Part shown: positions 40,861-51,242 of the stretch, piece after piece
How positions within the stretch are numbered: position 1 is the first letter of the stretch
Layout of the letters: each line of letters starts with the position of its first letter
Assembly (NCBI GenBank): GCA_016630955.3
Contig: CM049995.1
Location: forward strand, 620,001-684,000
Direction of reading: 5' to 3'
DNA from: Didymella arachidicola
Lineage: Eukaryota; Ascomycota; Dothideomycetes; Pleosporales; Didymellaceae
DNA: 64,000 nucleotides
Made by a program: the position numbers and the translations under genes
Notes under the pieces: generated by a model
What the model saw: the letters and a program-made list of their open reading frames with translations, nothing else
What the model was told of the DNA's origin: nothing
Database searches by the model: none

Positions 40861-43508
40861 TATTTTGTATTTTTCTTTTTTTTTTTGAGATTTGTTCAGC
40901 GTGCATTTTCAGCGTTATCGCTGTGGGGTTTACGTGGTTTTACTTGTTCAGCGGCATTTGAAGCATTGCCTTGGCTGCATGGCTCGCCTTTTGTTTTGTG
41001 TACATATGGCTGGCGCAGCTGCTGGCGTTGGTTATGCATTACTTTCCGTGCATTACTTTCCGTGCATACTTTTTTTTTTTTTTTTTTTCGCGTGAGATGC
41101 TGCATCTTCCTCTCCCTATCCCCCACCACGAAAGACTTCCACGCACCTGGTGAACGAAGATTGGCAATGATGAATGCTTCAACGATGGAAAGTAAATCGA
41201 CAAATATGTTTCGAAGACAGTTGAGAGAGCATGCAAGCACCATAGCAATATCATGACCGCGGGTAGACTGTGACGGTCGGTCAATAGTGAATGTTATCTT
41301 TTCCTGCGAGGTAAGCGAAGAAACTTGATGTCACCAAACAGAACATCAGTAGAGCGTCATGAACAGCTCGGACATATCTCGACCACGCGCCGGCGATCTA
41401 CGCGGTTACGCGTGGCAAACGGTCGACTTGATACGAGTCGTCATCCCCTGCAGTCGTAGCCTTACTCAGCCCTACGATGACCGGAGTCAGATGTGCGTCC
41501 CGTTTCCGGCGGAAACATATCCGGCCAACGAATCCCAACAGCATCATACTCCACAGCTCCGTTTCCAGCGCACGGCCTGCGCATAGAGGCTCGAGTATGT
41601 GGCTGCGCGTGCTTCTTTTGAGTTTTTTTTCCGCCCGCGGAGTGCTTCGCTGCTGCACACACGCGTGAAAGAAGAAGGTCGGACGTAGCTTCCCCGATAG
41701 GCATGAGATCGAGATATCTGAAACAAGAAGCTCGCTCATTTGCTTTCAGAGTCGAAGAAAACTCTGTCTGCAGGCTGGTGGGTTGAGGATTGCATTCTTG
41801 GTCATGGTTTGCACAAACGCGCGCGTGTGCGGTTCCTGCGTCGAGGTCGCTACTAAGCCGAACTTTTCCGAGAGCTTTTCCTCATCCCAGCCCGTACGGA
41901 CGCGAATTCAAACAAAGGCCGGTTTGTGAGAACCGCAACTGAAGCTGCATGGCTCGCATCGAGTCGAGTGCACTTTTTGAATAGGGAGGACCCTGGCCTG
42001 TCTAATCAGACTCGGAACAATGTGTCGCAACGGTCGAGTCGTCGAGTTCCAACGTGCCGGTGCTGTCTTGCAAAGCCACAACGTGGAGGCCTGACTAGGT
42101 GCTGTACGGACCGCCTCCGACTGCAAGTCACAAACTAGTCACATCGGTGGATGCTGAGTCGGAGAGTGCGACTCCGAGGCAGTACGTTGTCTGCCACGGA
42201 GGAGAGACGCAATTGTCAGTTCTATTGCAGACACACTACGTTGAACGTGCTGTGTCCGCATGCACTCGGCGAGTCTAGCTAAACATAAAGGACTGCTCGC
42301 AGTGCGGCTGATCGATCGATGGAGTGTGATGCGCTGAGCATTGACCTGCACGATCTCGAGATGTGTTGGTGTCTGCTTCCAGTCTAGGTGATTTCCGAGC
42401 GAAGACCGAGCTAGTCCACAATCGGCCAGCGTCGATGTGGAGCGTGAAAGAAAAACGGGGAAGCAGCCCCTGACCGTCACCCCGCATGGTTCGTGTGGGT
42501 GACTTTGATGATGTCTAGCACCTCCAGTCCCAAGTTTTGGTAACGAGTCCGATTGCCCAGACTCCGTGATCTCTCAAATACCGCAGATACTGAGCCTCTT
42601 CTGGGCACCCAGACTTTCAGCGACTCAACCAGCGAATGGTTAGTGAAGAGCGGTCAGCTGTTGTCATGCGCGCTTTCGCTGAGGGAAGCGGCATCCACCG
42701 CAAGTCACTAACGTCCGGGGCGCAGTGCGTCGGAGGAGTGGACCCCTCCGATTGAGTGCTCAGTGCTGAGCGCTGCGCACAAAAAGCCGCAATTTTCACG
42801 ACTGCATGCCGTGTTGGTGCGTCACGTGTGGAAGGCCGGCGTCGAGGTCGGCTGTTACATCCAGAGACGTCTAGTCTGTCCGTTGGTATTCCGCACATCT
42901 GACACCAATCATGTTACAGCCGGGGTTCCATTTCCGCGCGAAGATCAGCTCCAGACTCAGCGTCCACTGCTATCAAGGCTCGCCATAGGAGAATCGATAA
43001 CGTAGACTACTCTACATCCCGACTGACTCGCTCTCGCCAGTCGAAACAGAGCATCGTAAGAAACGCAACATGCATGGCAGGGAGAGACCAGCTTCACAAG
43101 ATTGACGAACCGCGGCTTTTTTCACGTGTGGTCCAATCTGGCAGCTGCTGAGAGCGCGTCTCGCATTCAGGTGTGTGCTTTGTCCCGAGGCCATCCGAGA
43201 AGCACCGGTGCTCTTCAAGCGCCAAGGATGAGCGCCGGCCATCCGCATCTGGGGACTGGGGTTCTCACTAACGATCCCCGGTGGGGACGGACGAGGCGTC
43301 ATGAGGGTCAAGGGCACTATGATGAATCGCGGCTTGTGTGCACGCTCCAAGCACACGACTAGCCCAGGCAAGGAATCCGCTTTTGTGGAATTTGGAGTAC
43401 ATAATCGTAGCCCTTCCCCGGACCCCTCGCGCGCGGCCAGCCGTGATTTCCCATCCTCTCATATTCGCTGTATTGACAACTGTCAAACACCGACAATCGA
43501 TCGCAGCC
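40861..43508. other. 2.6-kb gene-free region upstream of the Zn2Cys6 gene
   Basis: Contains a T19 tract (41070-41088) directly preceded by two copies of CATTACTTTCCGTG (41037-41064), and T-rich runs near 40872. Frames are short and overlapping with no recognisable product. The right end must hold the regulator's promoter and leader; several CACGTG-like and GTCACGTG-like strings occur (for example near 42820), but none can be assigned a role. Confidence 0.45.
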
Positions 43509-46500
43509 ATGTCCGACTACTCTGGCTCACTATCCGACCACATGGAGTCTCAGCCAGCCAAGCGCAAAGCTACCTCAGCCGGCCTCGATGGAAACACAAC
43601 TGGACGTTCCGTAAAACGAAGAGCATCGAAAGCATGCCAATGTTGTCGAGCACGAAAAGTTCGGTGCAACGTCACAGAACATGGCGCACCCTGCACGAAC
43701 TGCCGATTGGACGAGGTCGAATGCATCGTCTCTGAGAGCAGGCGTAAGAAGTCAGTCACCCGTCCCGTGCAGCATCCGACAACCCCTCACACCAGCATAC
43801 CTTTACACAGCGCGAATGGAATTTTCCGCGTCTCTTTTGTTTGTCGTCATTCAACAGTTGCATCGGTGTTCGCTCGTGCTCAACTAGCCAAACGCGGGTG
43901 CCACCCCAGCCCGTCACACTCATCGTGACTTTTAGCCTACACACCATAATCTTGATTCAGCCGCGATCGTGCCATATGCTAATTTCCTCAGGAAATGGAA
44001 CAAGGACGACGAGCCACAGACAGAGACGACCACTACAACGACAAATATCACCCGGAGGCTTGCTTCACGAGGTCCCCTCGATAGCTCACAACCGCTCAAT
44101 TCTACATCTTCGCGGGGGTCGCAAGATGCAGACAGCTGCATCAACGAGCACGTTCCTCACTCGATTTGTGAGTGTCGGCGACTAGAAGCGCACTGCAACC
44201 GCTAACAAGTGGACAGATCAGAGCCATGGAAATCGAAATTTTTCGGTTCCTAACATCTCAAATGTACATCGCCGCATGTCTGTAACCTCTCAGATCAATG
44301 GATTACCAACATTCCCCTTCACACCATTTTCCAACGACGGCGAGAAATCTTTCCTCAGCAATTTTGGCCAGAGGCTTCCCTCAGGGCAGCTGCCTCGTTT
44401 CATCAAGCCGCTACCTGCGAAGATTGGATCTGAAGAGATCTCTTATCTTGAAAAGAAGGGCGCGTTGACCGTACCAAAAGGCACACTTCGCAGTGAGATT
44501 CTTCGTGCCTACATCGAATTTGTCCACCCGTACATGCCACTTCTGGATCTACACAACTTTCTGACTATGATCGACCGATCGGATGGCAGCAAAGGCAAAG
44601 TTAGCTTGATACTGTTTCAAGCCGTCATGTTCGCCGGGTCAGCGTTCGTCGACATGTCACACCTCCGGTCTGCAGGGTACGCTACTCGAAAAGAGGCTCG
44701 CAAGGACTTCTTCCAGAAGACTAGAGTAAGTTTACCGCATTTCTTGGCAAGTCCGAGAGGCTCTGCAGTTCGGCCGAGGAAGCCACCGAGCCTCCTAATG
44801 CTCCCTCATATCCGGCTCACATGCCATTCGCTAGCATGTGAAACCGTTTCAGAGCTTTGACATCCAGCGAAGAGTGAGATGCTGATCAGTATGACAGATT
44901 CTATATGACTTCGACTACGAATCGGACCGCGTGTCACTAGTCCAGGCCCTTCTACTTCTGACTTACTATTACGAAACCCCTGATGATCAGAAGGACACAT
45001 GGCACTGGATGGGCGTTGCTACGTCTGTAGCGCACACTATCGGCCTTCACCGCAACCCAGATAATACCAACCTGGACACCAAGCGTGTGAAGCTATGGAA
45101 GCGGATATGGTGGTCGACCTATATGAGGGATCGCCTGATTGCTCTCGGCATGCGGAGACCCACCCGTATAAAGTCCGAGGACTTTGATGTTCCTATGCTG
45201 ACGTTGGACGATTTTGAGATTGCACCCATTCCGGACTCGATCACATGCATACCGGCTGACTGTAAGGTTGCAAGAGATGTCGAAATTCAGCGTCAGCTAG
45301 CCATCATGTGCATCGAGAAGGCAAGGCTCTGCCTGTGTATTTCACATGTTCTGTCCAAACAGTACTGTGTTTTGAACAACAACCATGGCCTTCAAAATGA
45401 CCGCACAACCATGATGCTGCTTCCCAAGAAGCTTGATCCTGCAACAAGCGAAGTCAAGACTTGCGATGAAGAGCTCCAGAAGTGGGTCAATGAGCTACCC
45501 GAGGAGGCCAAATACACAGACAAGGCGTCCGGTGAGGCAGCCATCGACCTTGCGCGCTCGTTGCTACACATGGTCTTCTTCACTACGTTGTCGGCGTTGC
45601 ATCGACCCCAGGTACTTCCGAATTCGCAGGGTGGTCCTGCCAGTGCCCCTTCCAGGAATGACGTTGAATCGGATATCCTCGACGCATCAAGACGAAATGT
45701 CCGTCGTGCTGCTTCAGCCATCACATCGATTGCTCAACGATTGGACACCAGCGGACTCGTCAGGTACCTACCTACTACCGGTGTTACAGTGCTTCTTCCC
45801 GCCATCATCATCCACCTTCTCGACATCAAGGCTCCAGAGGAAGAGACACGTCGTAGTTCGCTTCGTGGCTTTTGCCAATGCATGGCTGTCATGGGCAAGC
45901 TTCGTGACTTATACGCTGCTGCCGACTACTCTGTTGCCTTCCTCGAAGCTGCGATCCGCAAGGCTGGTATCCATGTTGCACCAACACCCGTGCACACGTC
46001 GCCGGTGCCCAAGGCTAACCCTGTCACGTCCGTTGAAGACCTTGTTGATGCCGGCCGCCGACTCGACATGGCAAACACAACGACCGCCTCCCAACAGCTT
46101 CAACGCTCCTCAACCCTCACACCTCCACCCGACGCCGGCACAACGAACATGGCGACACTCGAGAAGCTTCCTGGCCGCGAGCCAAACGTCACCGATGAGG
46201 AGATCGCTCGACGCCTCGGGACCTTCCTGGCCTCCACACCGCCAGACTCAGACCACGAGCACCACGACCACTCAATGACTTCGATCACGATCTCACAAGA
46301 TATGCCCGTCTCTCTCGCCACCGCCATCGAAGACCAGACAGTACAGAATCAAAACTCGATGGACGCCTTCAACAAGTGGAGCCTAATGGACCTTCCAGCA
46401 AATTCGTTTCCGAACATCAACCACCACCATGACAACGAGATGCTATTCTCAAGCTTGCCGCTGAACAACGAGTTCGACGATGGCGATTTCGACTCTCTTT

Positions 46501-46631
46501 TGAATCTTGATGCGGTTGGAGAAACCTTCACTTTCGATGATACCGCTCTCGACCACGGCTCGAGCCTGACTGCAGAGCTTGGGGATGCTGACTGGCTCGG
46601 CACAACGCACGGGCTTGATGTTATTGCATGA
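43509..46631 (+). CDS. Zn2Cys6 transcription regulator, FarA/CTF1 (cutinase transcription factor) type
   Basis: Four exons (43509-43750, 43992-44167, 44217-44725, 44898-46631) give about 886 residues. Introns are 241, 49 and 172 bases. The binuclear zinc cluster is at about residues 38-70: SKACQCCRARKVRCN, with C-x2-C-x6-C, then PCTNCRLDEVEC. RSVKRRASK precedes it and SRRKKWNKDDEP follows across intron 1. The fungal-specific domain (PF04082 type) covers about 270-600: YIEFVHPYMPLLDLHNF, then LVQALLLLTYYYE, GVATSVAHTIGLHRNP and KRIWWSTYMRDRLIALGMRR. The C-terminus is acidic (FDDGDFDSLLNLD), a likely activation region. The zinc cluster and ISYLEKKGAL block fit FarA/CTF1-alpha/beta proteins, which switch on fatty-acid use and cutinase genes. 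Whether it is the FarA or FarB orthologue is not settled. Confidence 0.88.
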
Positions 46632-47846
46632 TTTTTAATGACCGGCGTTCGAATTGGCTATGGATAAAATTGGGAAGGAAAAGTCTGTAAATGCTTCCTT
46701 GCAGATTGTTTGGTGCGATGATATCCATGTAGCTTCGGATGCACATGTTAGAGACGGCCTATGCATTTCGATGGCTGTATTTGGGACATAAGAGGACGAA
46801 GTTGATTTATGTTGAAGATTCAAGAATTCGAACGTAATCCCACCCATGAGGATCCACCATTTTACTACTTCCAGCATCCACGTGGATCGTCTCTTCCGCC
46901 ATGACCGACCGTGCCTCCCAAGACAACTTTGCCACCAGTACAGGGCTGACAGCACGTGCTTCTCCATGCGAGGATCATCACGCGAGCATTCCCACATGTA
47001 CCGATTGTGACGTCTACGCCTCGGACCTGCCTCGGAGGATCAGGGCGGTGGAGGCAGGCGGAAGATCTCCCCGACGTGCTTCCTTCTCAGCGCGAATCCA
47101 CTCAGAGCCTCGATGGTCACACGCCGAGCACTAGTGCGATTTCGCAGACCAAACATGTAATTAGACTCGTTCCGTTCCTGTCTCGACAGGATTCGTGTGC
47201 GTCGGTATCAGCGCCAAGAGTGGACCACACTCAGACTGCTTGAAGCCTCATATTATACAAGAGAGCAGTCAGAGTCGTTGAATCAACACCGCTATCAGTG
47301 AGGGTCGACGGCTGAATGTCATTATTGATAGCACAAGACATCAGCATGTGTGTTATCATGAGAAGGCTTGGCAGCAATGACAGCGCACAACTTCCTGAAT
47401 CGTTCGTATGCATAAGTTCAGCAGTACTGTTAATGTGTGGTCAACGCATAGGGTGCCTGGGCTCCTAAAATCTTTGCATCTCTCATAGTCACGATGATGA
47501 GGATGGTACACTGCTTAATCTAGCGTTTGGTGGAAGGAAGCATTTCTAAACCTCGTTGATTTCGATCGGCAAGGTTGGAAGTCATGACAGATGCGTCTTA
47601 ACGAGGCGACCTCGCAATTAGCCCGAAGGAGTAAGAGAGCTCAACTGTCGATTGCGGCGCCTCGTGGAGGTGAACGCTCGTTCGACCAATGATGCTGTGA
47701 TGGTTGGCCCCACCGCAATGAGCCGAGGCTCGAGGCATCTTACCCCAGCTTCCTCCGCAATAAATAGCCGGGAGACCTCAGCAATAATCAGATCACCACG
47801 CTGACACATTGTCTGCTCAGACATCAACTACAACACTGCCTTCACA
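46632..47846. other. non-coding stretch before the SDR gene
   Basis: 1215 bases with no recognisable gene. An AATAAATA element at about 47759-47766 lies some 80 bases upstream of the SDR ATG and may act as a TATA box. Confidence 0.4.
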
Positions 47847-48839
47847 ATGCCTACAGAAATGCCCAAAGTAAAGCCAGCAGCGCTCAGCAAGGAGCTGTCC
47901 GAACCTCTCCCCGAACCACCAACCTTCGAAGGCAAGCCAGGCGTCCGCAGCATAGCCGGCGACCTAGGAAACGAGTACCCTCTCCCTACCCCATCTACTC
48001 CCACGCATCTAACAACCCCCAGACGCGTAAAAGGCAAAGTCATCATCGTCACCGGCGCAAACTCCCTCCTCGGCATCGGCCGCGCAAGCGCCCACCAATT
48101 CGCGCGCCACGGCGCCCGCGCGCTGTACCTCTGCGACTACGACGCCTCCAACCTCGCCCTGCACAAGCGCGAGCTCGCATCCCTGTACCCCGCGACAGAA
48201 GTGCACACGCGGCAATTCGACGCCGCCAACGAAGCCGCCGTGAAAGCCGTCGTCGGCGACGCGCTGGAAGCGTACGGGCGCCTGGACGTCTTCTTCGCCA
48301 ACGCGGGGATAAGCAGCGGCAAGGTGTTCTGGGAAGAGGACGCGGACGGGTTTATGAAGGTGATGCGGACGAATGCGCTCAGTGTGTTTCTGGCGGCCAA
48401 GTACGGCAGCTTGGCTATGCGCAAGACCAGCGCGGAGAAGCCGTATCCGGGGGGTAGCATTATTGGGACTGCGAGTGTGGCGGGGTTGAAGAGCAATGCG
48501 GGACCGACGGATTACTCGGCTAGTAAGGCGGCGGTTGTCAGTCTTATGCAGACGTGTGCGTATCAGCTTGTTGGGAGTGGGATTCGGTGCAACGCTGTTT
48601 GTCCGGGGTTGATCGAGACGGGTATGACGAAGATTACGTATGATGCGGCGAGAGCGAGGGGGAGTGAGAAGAAGATTGGGCAGCTGAATCCGTTGAGGAG
48701 GGGGGGCCAGCCGGATGAGATTGCGAGGGCGGTGTTGTTTTTGGCGAGCGATGAGAGCAGTTATGTTAACGCGCAGGCATGGGCTGTGGATGGTGGGTTA
48801 AGTGGTGGAATGCCTTTTGTTCCAGGGAAGTTGGCCTAG
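47847..48839 (+). CDS. short-chain dehydrogenase/reductase
   Basis: Single exon, 330 residues. A Pro-rich N-terminal extension of about 60 residues precedes a classical SDR fold. The cofactor motif is KVIIVTGANSLLGIGRASAH (T-G-x3-G-x-G pattern), NAG appears in DVFFANAGISSG, the catalytic Ser in GTASVAG, and Y-x3-K in YSASKAAVVSLMQ. The CPGLIETGM block and C-terminal AQAWAVDGGLSGG complete the family set. LCDYDAS at the end of beta-2 suggests an Asp that favours NAD(H). The substrate is unknown. The stop codon overlaps that of the convergent methyltransferase gene. Codons end in C in the first third and in G afterwards. Confidence 0.9.
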   Translation: MPTEMPKVKPAALSKELSEPLPEPPTFEGKPGVRSIAGDLGNEYPLPTPSTPTHLTTPRRVKGKVIIVTGANSLLGIGRASAHQFARHGARALYLCDYDASNLALHKRELASLYPATEVHTRQFDAANEAAVKAVVGDALEAYGRLDVFFANAGISSGKVFWEEDADGFMKVMRTNALSVFLAAKYGSLAMRKTSAEKPYPGGSIIGTASVAGLKSNAGPTDYSASKAAVVSLMQTCAYQLVGSGIRCNAVCPGLIETGMTKITYDAARARGSEKKIGQLNPLRRGGQPDEIARAVLFLASDESSYVNAQAWAVDGGLSGGMPFVPGKLA

Positions 48840-49684
48840 AGTTCGTTCGGGTTGCTGTAAGATGAAAAAAAGGGTGTCGAGGTCCTCTGCAAAACATAGA
48901 CCCAATGGTATACCTTTGGTCTATGCGCAACTCCGCCGCCGATGGCCTCCTCTTTTGCTTCGATTTGTTGCTTGTCTACTAAAGTCCACAGAAGCCTAGG
49001 ATCTGGAATGCCGGCATCTGATGTAATATGTTTCTCTTTCCTTATAGCTGTACCTTCGAGGAATGGATATCTCTCAGCACTATAAGACAGGGCAATCCAT
49101 TTCGCTCCAGGCTTTGTGACAAGAGCCAGATGGATAGCCATCAGATGCAACGGGTGTACCGGCAGCTTCTTCGGCTCAATACTCACTTCAGGATCGGAAG
49201 CTGTATATTCCTGGGTGGTGACAGGGTACGGTAGCTGACATACCACGTCGTCAGCGCACGAGATGGCGTCTGATGTTGATTTGTCTATAATGACGGAGTA
49301 CGTGCTAATAGTGCAGACCTTGAGGAGCGAAATATGGTCTAGAAGGTCGACCGCGTCCCATCTTGTGCAAACGCCTACATCTCCGTTGGCTGAGTCTACT
49401 TCGCGTTTTCTCTCTGCGTCTATGACTACTTTGGAGTAGTCGATGTTATGCACTTGCTGGGGTTTCTTAGCATGGATCTTTAGGTGCTGCGACAACAAGG
49501 AAGATCCGCAGCCTATGTGCAATATCTCGGGTTCGAGCTCGTTTACATGCTCGAGTGCATCGCTGATCAATGGGTCTAGAGCATCTGGTGCCGAGAGCCA
49601 GTCGAAAGGAGCCGTGTTGGCGGTAAAGCGTTGGTCCCAGTAGTCTTGCGATCCGAAGCTTGGTGCCCTTGCCTTTGGTGGCAT
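48836..49684 (-). CDS. class I SAM-dependent methyltransferase (EEF1A-lysine/METTL13-like group)
   Basis: Single exon, 282 residues from MPPKARAPSFGSQDYWDQRF; the frame extends 16 codons upstream but the Met before PPKARAP fits the usual short N-terminus. QDYWDQRF...FDWL is the opening motif of this methyltransferase group. Motif I is EILHIGCGSSLLSQHL near residue 60, with the acidic end of beta-2 in NIDYSKVVIDAE. SVIIDKSTSDAISCADD is the motif IV region (usual DKGTxDA). PGAKWIALSYSAERYPFL is post-motif III. Some family members methylate lysine in elongation factor 1A; the substrate here is not known. Its TAG stop overlaps the SDR stop. Confidence 0.85.
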   Translation of the reverse strand: MPPKARAPSFGSQDYWDQRFTANTAPFDWLSAPDALDPLISDALEHVNELEPEILHIGCGSSLLSQHLKIHAKKPQQVHNIDYSKVVIDAERKREVDSANGDVGVCTRWDAVDLLDHISLLKVCTISTYSVIIDKSTSDAISCADDVVCQLPYPVTTQEYTASDPEVSIEPKKLPVHPLHLMAIHLALVTKPGAKWIALSYSAERYPFLEGTAIRKEKHITSDAGIPDPRLLWTLVDKQQIEAKEEAIGGGVAHRPKVYHWVYVLQRTSTPFFSSYSNPNEL

Positions 49685-50098
49685 TTCGAGAAAGATGCCT
49701 TTTGTCTTACTTTGACCAAGAAATAGCCGCACTGCTCTTTACCGTGCAAATGTGACGTGTCGTAGACGACCTCAATAACGAGACAGCGCTGGCCTCAGCC
49801 AAAGAAAAAAAAAGCTGACTATACAAGAAAAAGAAACCTGGAGAAAAGGACAGGTGGGTTGAGCCTCCGCATTCAATAGATCCTTCGATCAAAAAGAAAG
49901 AAACCCAGAAGACCCACATCAGACCCGTCGTTGCGTGCACGAATCACGTCGCCAAAGCTCGACACTCACGTTCGTGGTTGTCGCCAGCGCGTCCACGCAA
50001 GGCCCGGATCGGCCAAACTTTTCCGACCATCTTCAACTTTCGACTGCTCAGAGCATCACACCAGTCCACACACCCCGGTGTCGCAACCACCGCCCACC
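49685..50098. promoter_or_regulatory. divergent intergenic region
   Basis: 414 bases between the start codons of the methyltransferase and the mitochondrial protein. Contains A-rich runs near 49802-49895. No specific site recognised. Confidence 0.4.
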
Positions 50099-50934
50099 AT
50101 GGCCTCGCTCTCCATCCCGCGCTTCCTGCTCCCCCGCCAGCCTCTCCTCCGCCCGTCGCGCTTCACACAGTCTCTCCTGCCCACGACTGCCCTGCGCCAT
50201 GTATCCTCGCCCCGGCAACTATCCGCCGAATTCGAGCGGAGGCGCGCAGCCGCGGCGTCCACGAAGCAGAAAGTGATGCCACAGCCAGACGCGTACCGGG
50301 CGCCCTCGCACGGCAAGACGGTTCGGCGTGCGGATGCGGGGCTGGGCAAGGTGTATGGGCCGAAGCTGTCGGACGAGGATCGCAAGCGCATGGCGACGAA
50401 GAAGTATCCGAATATGATGAGTCCCAAGGGCACGTTCAGTCATTGGTTTCTGAACAACCGGCTTCTTCATCTGTGGATCACCATGGTGCGTTGTATTCCC
50501 CGATCCCTCTACCCCTCTGTGTTGACTCGACGGGGGGTGGGAGGATGGGTTGCATAGCAGTGATGGCGGAGGCTAACCATGCGCAGGGTATCCTCTTCTG
50601 CCTCGCGGTATCAGCGTGGTACATGGACTTCATCCACTCGACCATCTTCGGCGACCTGCTTCCCAGCCGCAAGGATTTCTTGCACCACCCCATTGTGAGC
50701 ACGAAGCGCTTCCTCCAGGTCTACAAGATACACGTGGCACACAATACCCAGGTCTACACGCAGCAGAGGCTGAAGAAGGCCGAGGAAATTGAGAAGAGGA
50801 AGCAGTACAGGCTGGAAAGGCAGCAGATGGCCGAGGAGAGGGGCGAGGAGTATGTTGAGGATCCGAGGTACTACATTGGCGAGGACGGTGTGAGGAGACG
50901 CAGGGTCAAGAGGTGGTTTGGTATTTGGGAGTAG
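50099..50934 (+). CDS. mitochondrial single-pass membrane protein, unknown function
   Basis: Exons 50099-50485 and 50587-50934 around a 101-base intron (GTGCGT, GGCTAAC branch, CGCAG) give 244 residues. The N-terminus (SIPRFLLPRQPLLRPSRFTQ) is Arg/Ser-rich without acids, a typical mitochondrial presequence. A conserved-looking block KKYPNMMSPKGTFSHWFLNN leads into one membrane helix that spans the splice: LLHLWITM then GILFCLAVSAWYMDF. The C-terminal half is a charged helix, RLKKAEEIEKRKQYRLERQQ, ending YYIGEDGVRRRRVKRWFGIW. Similar proteins are conserved in ascomycetes and uncharacterised as far as I know. Inner-membrane location is inferred. Confidence 0.8.
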
Positions 50935-51242
50935 GCTGCGAATTGAACGCCTTTGAACGAGGGCTCTGCAGCGCATCCTATCTTTCCATCTCAGGAGAAA
51001 ACCCAGTGCAGAGGTTGTGTACGATAGCTAGGTAGGGGGACTTTGGAGGAATCCGAGGGAGCATCGGGGCGAGAGAGGACTGGAAGCCTCAGCGAGTGGC
51101 CGTCCCAGTCTCGACAGCGTGCGAGCATTGTAAGAGGTCACGAGTAGGTCAGTCCTGCACAGCGAAGGATCAGCCATGTACCAGTCATGTACAGAACCAT
51201 GTATACGTATATATACCATACAACGTCAATCGCACTATCTGA
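50935..51242. other. convergent intergenic stretch
   Basis: 308 bases between two convergent stop codons. Nothing recognised beyond the likely 3' UTRs. Confidence 0.45.
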
